Below, one piece after another: positions 58,406-64,000 of a stretch of DNA of 64,000 nucleotides. Source of the DNA: PALSA-505 sp036501145 (GTDB lineage Bacteria > Actinomycetota > Actinomycetes > Streptosporangiales > Streptosporangiaceae). Under the pieces are notes generated by a model. That model was given only the letters and a program-made list of their open reading frames with translations, did not search any database and was not told where the DNA came from. Position 1 is the first letter of the stretch, and each line of letters starts with the position of its first letter. The stretch lies in assembly GCA_036501145.1 (NCBI GenBank), contig DASYAV010000162.1, positions 4,060 through 68,059 on the forward strand, given 5' to 3'. A program made the translations under genes and the position numbers.

Positions 58406-59682
58406 TGCGAGGCCTGCACCCGGGCGGCGAAGTCGCGGGCGTGACGGCGCAGGCTGGGCGGGGCCGTGGCGGCCAGGTCGCGGGCGACCTGGCGGGGGGC
58501 CGGGGCGGCGACCTCGGCGGGCGCTAGCTGCTCGGCGGCCCGCAGCACCGTGTACGCCTTCTCGTGCTTGCCCCACATCAGGAACGCCCGCGCGGTCTCT
58601 ACCAGCAGGGCGGCCTTCCGCTCAGTCACCGCAAGCTGGTCCAGGTCGATAGTGCGGGCGGTGTCCACTGCGGTGCCGGCGTCGCCGAGCATGACGGCGA
58701 TGCTGACCTTGTGCACGGCAACGTTCGCCGGGCCGAACGCGGTCCACCGCAGATTGGCGTCGGTGCCGAGCCGCCGGCCCGCCTCGCCGGCCTCGCCGAG
58801 CAGTTCGCCGGCGGTGCCCCGGTTGCCGTCCTGCGCGGCGGCAATCGCGCCGCGCAGCAGCAGCGCCCCATACACCGACAGCGACTCCCCGTCCGCCGGC
58901 CGGGCCGTGGTGTCCAGCCGGGCGGCCACGCTGCGGGCCGTGGTGACGGCAGCCCCCAGATGACCACCGGCCATCAGGGCATGCGTGACGATCCGGGCAC
59001 CGCACCCGGCGGCCAGTGGGTCCTCGCTGGCGCGGGCGGCCTGCATGCTGCGGTCAGCGGCCAGCGGTGCCAGCCCGTGCTCGCCGAGCTTGAGCAGGAC
59101 GCTGGCGGCGACGTGGTGCGCCTCGGCGGACAGCGCATATGCCCGCAGCCGCTCATCCCCGCCCAGGGCAGCAGCCGCGCCGCCGAGCCGGGCCAGCAAG
59201 CCGGGCATCTCACGGATCACATCGGCGTAGCGGCATGCCTGGTAACCGCGCTTAGCCGCCGCCACCTGCCCGGCCAGTGCCGCCAGATCCGGCTCCCCGG
59301 CGGGTGCGGGTGTCCCGGCCGCGAGCGCGGCAGCGAACGACTCAACCGCACCGGCCAGACCGCCTGCGGCCGGCCCGGCCAGGACAGCGCTGAACAGGGA
59401 CGCACCTGCCAGGCCAGCGAACTCGCGTCGTCGCACCGGGTCCTCGTCATCTTCCATGCCGCCACGCGCGCCGGGCGGCGCCATCGCCGCCGCCGCGCTG
59501 GCGAGCCTGCCGCCCGCGCCGAGCGCCTCGTCCAGCCGCCGGGCCATCTGCCGCGAGGGCCGCTCCCGCCCGTTCGCCAGCCGGGAGATCAGCGCCTTGT
59601 CGCACGGCACGCGGCCGGCGAGGGCACGCACGCCCAGGCCGCGCTCGTCCATGAGCGCTTTCATCATCGCGGCGAAGTCCAT
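58402..59682 (-). CDS. XRE-family regulator with helical repeat C-terminal domain
   Basis: A 426-residue regulator. Residues ~4-65 form the helix-turn-helix (MMKALMDERGLGVRALAGRV, then ALISRLANGRERPSRQMARRLDEALGAGG), typical of a Streptomyces-type XRE group. RRREFAGLAGASLFSAVL is a Tat-like or hydrophobic linker common in that group, followed by ~300 residues of TPR-like helices (AEAHHVAASVLLKLGEHGLAPLAADRSM, AALLVETARAFLMWGKHEKAYTVLRAAE). These likely sense a partner or peptide. It is co-translated with the flavoprotein and divergent from the radical SAM operon, so it may control both. Confidence 0.85.
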   Translation of the reverse strand: MDFAAMMKALMDERGLGVRALAGRVPCDKALISRLANGRERPSRQMARRLDEALGAGGRLASAAAAMAPPGARGGMEDDEDPVRRREFAGLAGASLFSAVLAGPAAGGLAGAVESFAAALAAGTPAPAGEPDLAALAGQVAAAKRGYQACRYADVIREMPGLLARLGGAAAALGGDERLRAYALSAEAHHVAASVLLKLGEHGLAPLAADRSMQAARASEDPLAAGCGARIVTHALMAGGHLGAAVTTARSVAARLDTTARPADGESLSVYGALLLRGAIAAAQDGNRGTAGELLGEAGEAGRRLGTDANLRWTAFGPANVAVHKVSIAVMLGDAGTAVDTARTIDLDQLAVTERKAALLVETARAFLMWGKHEKAYTVLRAAEQLAPAEVAAPAPRQVARDLAATAPPSLRRHARDFAARVQASQ

Positions 59683-59711
59683 CGCGTGCACCAGTTCCGC
59701 TCCGGCCCGGC

Positions 59712-59742
59712 GTTGAGAACCGTTGACCTCCGGCCGCTCAAC
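59712..59742. promoter_or_regulatory. Inverted GTTGAG...CTCAAC repeat between divergent operons
   Basis: GTTGAG (59712-59717) and CTCAAC (59737-59742) flank a further GTTGAC (59722-59727) in the ~100-base gap between the XRE regulator and the radical SAM operon. It is a reasonable candidate operator for that regulator. No consensus promoter is certain. Confidence 0.38.
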
Positions 59743-59780
59743 ACTCCCACCGTAGCCAGTTGCAGGCGGACAGTACACGC

Positions 59781-60062
59781 ATGACAGGTGAACGCCGCAG
59801 CGGCGATGAGGCCGCGCTGGAGAAACTCGCCATCGAGCTGGGCGGGCGCGGCTTCCAGTGCCGGCTCGTGCAGCCGGCCCCCGAACTGCCCTGGCTGGAG
59901 GTAACGAACCCCAGGGCGCGGGCCCTGAGCGAGCGGATCGTGGCCCAGTCCGGGTGGTTCTGGTGGCCGTGGGCCGAACGGCTCGCCGAGGCCGGCGACG
60001 TGACCGGCGCGGCAACCCGGATCGCCCGCGTGCTCCGGACAGTTTCCGAGCCCGCACCATGA
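59781..60062 (+). CDS. Small hypothetical protein, first gene of the radical SAM operon
   Basis: A 93-residue soluble protein. It has an amphipathic helix (ALEKLAIELGGRGFQCRLVQ), a PWLEVTNPRARALSERIVAQ strand-helix, an unusual aromatic cluster GWFWWPWAERLAEAGD and a helix ending ARVLRTVSEPAP. Small proteins with the WFWW-WAE pattern are common next to XRE regulators in actinomycetes, but their function is not known. The start MTGERRSGDE is chosen. It precedes two further genes of the same operon with short gaps. Confidence 0.65.
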   Translation: MTGERRSGDEAALEKLAIELGGRGFQCRLVQPAPELPWLEVTNPRARALSERIVAQSGWFWWPWAERLAEAGDVTGAATRIARVLRTVSEPAP

Positions 60063-60108
60063 CCGGGCAGGCCGGTCCCGCCGGGCCAGCCCTGGCCGGC
60101 GGCTGGCT

Positions 60109-60450
60109 GTGACCGCCCCCCCAGACCGGCCGCGCAGCCGGCCCGGCGCACATACCCCGGCTGCGCGGCCTGCCACGCCTTACCGGCCCGGTGATGTCAT
60201 CCGGGATCTGGTCACCCTGCTGCGCGGGCATGGCCTGGGCCGCCTGTACTGGTCAGCCTGCACCCTGCTCGCGGTGGTCTCGGTGACACCCACGCTGACG
60301 GTCTGGTGTGACGGCCAGTGCCTGACCTGCCGGTTCCAGGGCACCCGGACCGCCTGGCCGGTGGCCAGCACCGACCAGTCCGCCCGCGACCTCGCCACCC
60401 TCGCCCGCACCCAGTCCCACCAGCCAGGAGGAACCCATGACGGCGGTTGA
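60109..60450 (+). CDS. Small hypothetical protein (TVW...W-P pattern)
   Basis: A 113-residue protein. The N-terminal 35 residues are Pro/Arg/Ala-rich and probably disordered. The core (IRDLVTLLRGHGLGRLYWSACTLLAVVSVTPTLTVWCDGQCLTCRFQG) continues with TRTAWPVASTDQSARDLATLAR. Similar small proteins accompany XRE regulators in actinomycetes. Two Cys in DGQCLTC might bind metal. The start is the GTG at 60109. Its last 14 bases overlap the start of the radical SAM gene, whose GGAGGAA ribosome site lies inside this gene, so the two are translationally linked. Confidence 0.6.
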   Translation: MTAPPDRPRSRPGAHTPAARPATPYRPGDVIRDLVTLLRGHGLGRLYWSACTLLAVVSVTPTLTVWCDGQCLTCRFQGTRTAWPVASTDQSARDLATLARTQSHQPGGTHDGG

Positions 60451-61690
60451 CGAAGCCGTTCGCGCGCACATCGGCACGGAGACCGGGCTGGTAGTCGTAC
60501 AGCCGGGCACCTTGTGCAACCTCGATTGCGCCTACTGCTATCTCCCGGCCCGCAAAACCCGCAACATCATGAGCGTGGAGACGGCCGAAGCACTGGCCGC
60601 GAGCCTGGCCGGCCTGCCGGCCCCGGTGACCGTGAACTGGCACGGCGGGGAACCGCTTGCTGTCCCGATCAGCCACTTCACCGCGCTGCTGGACGTGCTG
60701 GAACCGCTGCGCGCCTCCGGCAAGATCGGGCACAGCGTGCAGACCAACGCCACCCTGATCACCGACGCCTGGTGCGACGTGCTCAAACGCTACGACGTGG
60801 AGCCCGGGGTCAGCATCGACGGCGACGCCACAGCCACCGCTAACCGCCGCGACTGGGCCCACCGGCCCGCCCACGCCGCCATCTTGCGCGGCATCGCGAA
60901 ACTCGCTGAGCACGGCATCCCGTTCGGGATCATCGCCGTGGCCTCCCCCCAGACCATGACCGATCCCGCCGGGGTGATGGCGTTCCTGGCCAGCCTGAAC
61001 CCGACAGGGATAGCGTTCAACATCGAAGAACGCGAAGGTGTCAACACGGGCCGCCCACTCGTGGACGCCCGGGATGCCGTCGCCTTCTGGTCCGGGGTGC
61101 TGGCCAGCCTGCACGACCATCAGGTCAGCGTCCGCGAACTCGCCGGGGTCGCCTCCTACGTCGCGGCCGTCCAAGCAGGCAAACCCTGGCACCCGGCCCA
61201 GCGGTCTCCGGTGCCCACGGTCGCGTGGAACGGGGACGTGACCCTCATGTCGCCGGAGCTGAACGGGCTGACCGCACCGCGCTATGAGAACTTCCGGGCC
61301 GGGAACATCCACGGCCAGTCGCTGGCCGAGATCATCGCCCGCGCCGGCCATCTCAGCTATGTGCGCGAATACGCCACCGGGCTGGCCCGGTGCGCCCGCG
61401 AATGCAGTTTCTACCAGTTCTGCCGTGGCGGCCATGCCTCCAACCGGCTCGCCGAACACGGCCGGTTCGACACCACCGAGACCGCTCACTGCCGTAACAG
61501 CATCCAAGCCCCCGTCACCGCGACACTGGAAGCAATCAGGAAGGACAGGCACATGGCAGACATCACCCAGCCAACCCCGACCGAGGAGATCCTGGCCCGC
61601 CTGGCCGGCGACGTCGGGCGGGAGCCGTGGCACCAGGAGACGTTCAAGGACTTCGGAGACGGCCGGCGCAACAGCGCCTCCGGCAGGTAA
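60437..61690 (+). CDS. Radical SAM/SPASM cyclophane-forming peptide maturase with in-frame precursor tail (AmcB-like)
   Basis: A 417-residue frame. The radical SAM cluster motif is TLCNLDCAYCYLPARK (Cys27, 31, 34). WHGGEPL is the GGE motif, and VSIDGD and FNIEERE follow. The SPASM-like end has Cys319, 323, 329 and 352 in the C-x3-C-x5-C pattern with GRFDTTETAHC, close to GrrM/AmcB-type cyclophane enzymes that crosslink aromatic residues to a residue two away. After the usual end (about residue 360) the frame continues without stop into a 45-residue RiPP precursor. The ATG follows GGAGGAA. Confidence 0.88.
   Translation: MTAVDEAVRAHIGTETGLVVVQPGTLCNLDCAYCYLPARKTRNIMSVETAEALAASLAGLPAPVTVNWHGGEPLAVPISHFTALLDVLEPLRASGKIGHSVQTNATLITDAWCDVLKRYDVEPGVSIDGDATATANRRDWAHRPAHAAILRGIAKLAEHGIPFGIIAVASPQTMTDPAGVMAFLASLNPTGIAFNIEEREGVNTGRPLVDARDAVAFWSGVLASLHDHQVSVRELAGVASYVAAVQAGKPWHPAQRSPVPTVAWNGDVTLMSPELNGLTAPRYENFRAGNIHGQSLAEIIARAGHLSYVREYATGLARCARECSFYQFCRGGHASNRLAEHGRFDTTETAHCRNSIQAPVTATLEAIRKDRHMADITQPTPTEEILARLAGDVGREPWHQETFKDFGDGRRNSASGR
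61553..61690 (+). CDS. Cyclophane RiPP precursor peptide, in frame with its maturase (AmcA-like)
   Basis: A 45-residue peptide read in the same frame as the radical SAM enzyme, from an internal ATG. An AGGAAGGA ribosome site (61538-61545) lies exactly 7 bases before that ATG, which is hard to explain unless the peptide is also made alone. Residues 1-25 look like a leader (TEEILARLAGDVGREP). The core has three aromatic-x-polar units: W26-H-Q28, F31-K-D33 and F34-G-D36, the pattern that three-residue cyclophane enzymes crosslink. The end is a basic/Ser tail. No gene for a protease or exporter is seen in the operon. Confidence 0.7.
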   Translation: MADITQPTPTEEILARLAGDVGREPWHQETFKDFGDGRRNSASGR

Positions 61691-61693
61691 CTT

Positions 61694-62056
61694 GTGGTGG
61701 TGCCCCTGAAATACACCTACCGGGAACTCCACCCCGTTTCCGGATCACCACACGTCATCAACTATGACGCCGAAACCAGGCAGCAAACCTGCAAGAAATG
61801 CGGGCCGGTCGGGGAGATCACCGCGGATGGCGGCGCACACGCCGCCGTAACCGGACAGTGCCCGTGGTGTGCTGGCCGTGGCGGCGACGAGTACACCAAC
61901 CCATCCCTGCCCCCGGGCTGGACCTGCACCGGCTGCGGCGGTGACGGGCATATCAAGGAAGGGATGCCGCTGCCGCCGGGTGTCCAGGAACGCCTAACGG
62001 CCCAGAAAGAACTCGTCCTGGCCTCCGGCGCTCCTAGCAGACGGGCCAGCAGCTAG
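61694..62056 (+). CDS. CxxC-rich zinc-ribbon-like protein in the RiPP operon
   Basis: A 120-residue protein starting at GTG, three bases after the maturase stop. It has three CxxC pairs: QTCKKCGPVG, GQCPWCAGRGG and WTCTGCGGDGH. The last two follow the CxxCxGxG pattern of the DnaJ zinc-binding repeats. The N-terminus (YTYRELHPVSGSPHVINYDAETRQ) is beta-like, and there is no signal peptide. It may bind zinc and the precursor or maturase, but no described RiPP family member was recognised. It is the last gene of the operon before a strong hairpin. Confidence 0.68.
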   Translation: MVVPLKYTYRELHPVSGSPHVINYDAETRQQTCKKCGPVGEITADGGAHAAVTGQCPWCAGRGGDEYTNPSLPPGWTCTGCGGDGHIKEGMPLPPGVQERLTAQKELVLASGAPSRRASS

Positions 62057-62109
62057 CTGGCATGCCGAGCATCGTACGAGCTTCCCGGCGTACCCCGTTC
62101 ACTTCCAGC

Positions 62110-62151
62110 GCCGGAACGCCCGCCACCGCTGACGGTGACGGGCGCTCCGGC
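62110..62151. terminator. 18-bp hairpin between convergent genes
   Basis: CCGGAACGCCCGCCACCG and CGGTGACGGGCGCTCCGG pair around CTGA with two mismatches, plus an outer G-C pair. It lies 53 bases after the zinc-ribbon gene and 5 bases from the DUF3631 stop, and probably terminates both. Confidence 0.72.
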
Positions 62152-62156
62152 CGGGG

Positions 62157-63782
62157 TTATGCGGCTGCGGACTGCTGCTGCTCGGCCAGCGCCGGAAACG
62201 CGTCCCGTGTGTACCCCTGCGCGGTCCGGTCGCCGAGCCTGATCTTCACCGGCTCGATGCCGTGCGGGCGCAGCATCGCCGCCAGTTCCCGCGGCGCCGA
62301 CGCCGGATCCCAGTTCCGCTCGTTACCCGGGACGTCCATGAGCAGCCGCACCAGTTCGGCGGTGGCCATCTTCGGCTTGCTGGCCGGCCACACGAGTGCC
62401 ACGTCATCGAGCAGCTGCAAGCTTGGCACCCGCACCGGCTTGCCGCCACCGCCCAGCACCAGCGCCTCGCACGCCTTGCGCGCCCGGGCCGGCCAGGACC
62501 CGCCCGCCACATCGGCGATGGCCAGCAGCGGCTCCCAGATCTCCGCTGCCCGGTCCTGCACGCCTTCCGGGACAGCCGGCCACGCGGTGGCCAGCTCGGG
62601 CAGCACGCCCGAGCACCAGGACGCCAGCGCCTGCCCGGTGGCCGCGCCGAGCGGCGCGTGCATCCGCGGCATGTAGGCATCGCACGTCTCGTGCTTGCGC
62701 CGCTGCCGCATCCGCACGACCAGGCTGCGGGTCATCAGCGTGTCCGGCAGCCGCCCGAGGCCGGCGAACGCGCACGGCGCGAACACCGGGAACCGCTCAA
62801 CCGAATCCTTGCGTGCCCGCGGCACGGTCGCACCCTGCTTATAGCCGGAGTTCAGCACGGCGAGCACCTGACGCTTCGCCGAGCCGCCGGAACGGCCGAA
62901 CAGCTGGTCGGTCTCGTCCATGAGCATCGTCGGCGAGCACTCCTTGATCAGCACGAACACCACGGGGCCCGTCGGATCAATGACCTGCTCCGGGCGTGCG
63001 ACCAGCAGGTTCAGCAGGTCCAGCACCCGCGTCTTGCCGCTGCCCGGCTCATCGCTCAGCAGCGCCAGCCGCGGTGTCACGTTGAACGCCCGGAACGCGT
63101 GCGTGTGCGCGGCCCACAACGTCACCACGTCCAGCGCCTCGCTTGAGGGCAGCACCGCGAAGCGGCCGATGAAGCCGCGCGTCTCGTCCAGCACGGCCGC
63201 GCCGCTGACCGGTATCTCGTGCGGCGGCACGGCTGCCGGTGCCGCATAGGTCCGCTCGATGCTGGCGGCCGTGTCCTGGCCGCTGTCGTCCTGGCCGTGC
63301 TGTTCCGTGGTCATGGTCTCCCCCTCGTTTCCCGTGCTGCCCGCTTCGGTGCGGGCGGTCTCGTGTTCGTCGTGGTCGCTGGCGGCGGTCTGCCGCTGGT
63401 ACCCGGCCACGGTGAGCCGCGGCGAGCTGCGGAAAAACTGGCCGGCCTCTTCGCTGATGCAGCGGTCAATCTCCGGCTCGGGGATCTGCCACAGCGCCGG
63501 GAACACGTCGCCGCAGATGACCCGCTTCCCGTGCCCGCTGAGCACGTAGCCGCTGGTGACGCGCTCCAGTTCGAGCGCCTGCGCGTGCGCCGCCTCAAGC
63601 CAGCCAGCCGGCTGCGAGCGCTCGCGCCACGCGTTCCGGGAAGCCCGCGAGCGGCGTCGCGACACGTCCCGCCGGTCCACCTCGGCGATAGCGGCACCGC
63701 GCACCGCGTCGTCGTCGTCGCCCAGCAGCGGCGCGATCTCATCCGCCGTGAGCGCGGCCAGGTCATCGAGTACGGCGGTCAT
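62157..63782 (-). CDS. DUF3631-domain ATPase of an integrative element
   Basis: A 541-residue protein. The N-terminal third is helical and charged (IAPLLGDDDDAVRGAAIAEVDRRD), with a linker. An ATPase fold follows: Walker A in LALLSDEPGSGKTRVLDLLNLL, Walker B in SPTMLMDETDQLFGRSGG and a sensor-like segment in PVFAPCAFAGLGRLPDTLMTRSLVVRMRQR. The DUF3631 region covers the C-terminal half (ASWCSGVLPELATAWPAVPEGVQDRAAEIWEPLLAIADVAGG). Such proteins occur on actinomycete integrative elements and plasmids, probably in replication. Its ATG overlaps the preceding stop (ATGA). Confidence 0.88.
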   Translation of the reverse strand: MTAVLDDLAALTADEIAPLLGDDDDAVRGAAIAEVDRRDVSRRRSRASRNAWRERSQPAGWLEAAHAQALELERVTSGYVLSGHGKRVICGDVFPALWQIPEPEIDRCISEEAGQFFRSSPRLTVAGYQRQTAASDHDEHETARTEAGSTGNEGETMTTEQHGQDDSGQDTAASIERTYAAPAAVPPHEIPVSGAAVLDETRGFIGRFAVLPSSEALDVVTLWAAHTHAFRAFNVTPRLALLSDEPGSGKTRVLDLLNLLVARPEQVIDPTGPVVFVLIKECSPTMLMDETDQLFGRSGGSAKRQVLAVLNSGYKQGATVPRARKDSVERFPVFAPCAFAGLGRLPDTLMTRSLVVRMRQRRKHETCDAYMPRMHAPLGAATGQALASWCSGVLPELATAWPAVPEGVQDRAAEIWEPLLAIADVAGGSWPARARKACEALVLGGGGKPVRVPSLQLLDDVALVWPASKPKMATAELVRLLMDVPGNERNWDPASAPRELAAMLRPHGIEPVKIRLGDRTAQGYTRDAFPALAEQQQSAAA

Positions 63783-64000
63783 GACGCACACGCCGCGGTC
63801 GCGTCGGGACCGGAGCCGGTGGCGTAAATCTGGCCACGGGAACGCACCACGTACACGGCGGGCTGCAAGTCGGCAGGATGCGGCGAGTCCGGCACCACCC
63901 ACCACGCCGCATCGGCGCGGTGCCGCAGCGGTGCCTCAGCCCACACCACGCCCGTGCGGGCACCCGTGGTGCCGTCGCGGTGGTAATGCTGCCAGGTGAC
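63779..64000 (-). CDS. C-terminal part of a hypothetical protein (cut by window edge)
   Basis: An open frame from the window edge to a TGA that overlaps the DUF3631 ATG by four bases. The 73 visible residues read like a small DNA-element protein: VTWQHYHRDGTTGARTGVVW, then HRADAAWWVVPDS and AVYVVRSRGQIYATGSGPD. The overlap shows that it belongs to the same operon as the DUF3631 ATPase. No family was recognised. Confidence 0.6.
   Translation of the reverse strand, partial: VTWQHYHRDGTTGARTGVVWAEAPLRHRADAAWWVVPDSPHPADLQPAVYVVRSRGQIYATGSGPDATAACAS

Noticed and set aside
1..64000. tRNA genes or an attachment site marking the ends of the suspected integrative element
   Set aside because: No cloverleaf-like sequence or matching direct repeats could be identified by eye near 57 kb or at the right end; the element's right end probably lies outside the window.

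Overview
This window is very GC-rich and gene-dense, with both strands used in short operons and many 1-, 4- and 8-base stop/start overlaps. Together with F420-type LLM oxidoreductases, NarL-type two-component pairs, DUF1707/DUF3054/DUF6412 proteins, a DyP-encapsulin pair and actinomycete-style XRE regulators, this points to a high-GC filamentous actinomycete chromosome, perhaps near Streptosporangiales. The lineage is an inference. No rRNA, tRNA or CRISPR array was recognised.

Layout. 1-10 kb: a cut MFS exporter with its MarR regulator, a two-subunit 3-oxoacid CoA-transferase, a DUF1707 protein, an Ntn asparaginase, PadR regulators, a D-2-hydroxyacid dehydrogenase facing a Gfo/Idh/MocA oxidoreductase, a large SnoaL-tailed sigma factor and an SDR lacking its catalytic Tyr. 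11-16 kb: a folate C1 pair (MTHFR-like and 5-formyl-THF cyclo-ligase-like), a secreted serine hydrolase and a UvrD/Rep helicase. 16-35 kb: three ABC-2 export systems, two of them linked to NarL-type sensor/regulator pairs, plus DenD, a GNAT enzyme, an MDR dehydrogenase, a hydantoinase-like enzyme, an M50-like membrane protease and a secreted beta-helix protein. 34-39 kb: an alkylation-repair operon (AdaAlkA fusion, Ogt, a methyltransferase), then a DUF6412-YidC-nucleotidyltransferase group.

40-47 kb: an MFS protein, a beta-propeller glycosidase-like protein, a sulfotransferase, then a PfkB-fold protein that has lost its key kinase motifs and lies between two copies of a palindromic ~65-bp repeat. 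Two related low-complexity secreted proteins follow. They share the same start context, each has a strong terminator, and the second has a structured leader. 47-57 kb: agmatinase-like enzyme, MFS transporter, a DyP peroxidase with a C-terminal encapsulin-loading peptide followed by the encapsulin shell, an LLM oxidoreductase, secreted proteins, a peroxiredoxin-SDR pair, an ECF sigma factor whose C terminus turns into an anti-sigma-like zinc motif, and two more SDRs.

57-64 kb looks like accessory DNA: an HNH remnant, a flavoprotein coupled to an XRE regulator, and a divergent operon of two small proteins, a radical SAM/SPASM enzyme and a CxxC-rich protein. The radical SAM reading frame runs without a stop into a cyclophane-type RiPP precursor, which also has its own ideal Shine-Dalgarno and ATG. 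A DUF3631 ATPase of the kind found on integrative elements and a cut gene end the window. The RiPP arrangement is the most novel item here; the sigma/zinc-finger chimera and the repeat-bracketed pseudokinase come next.
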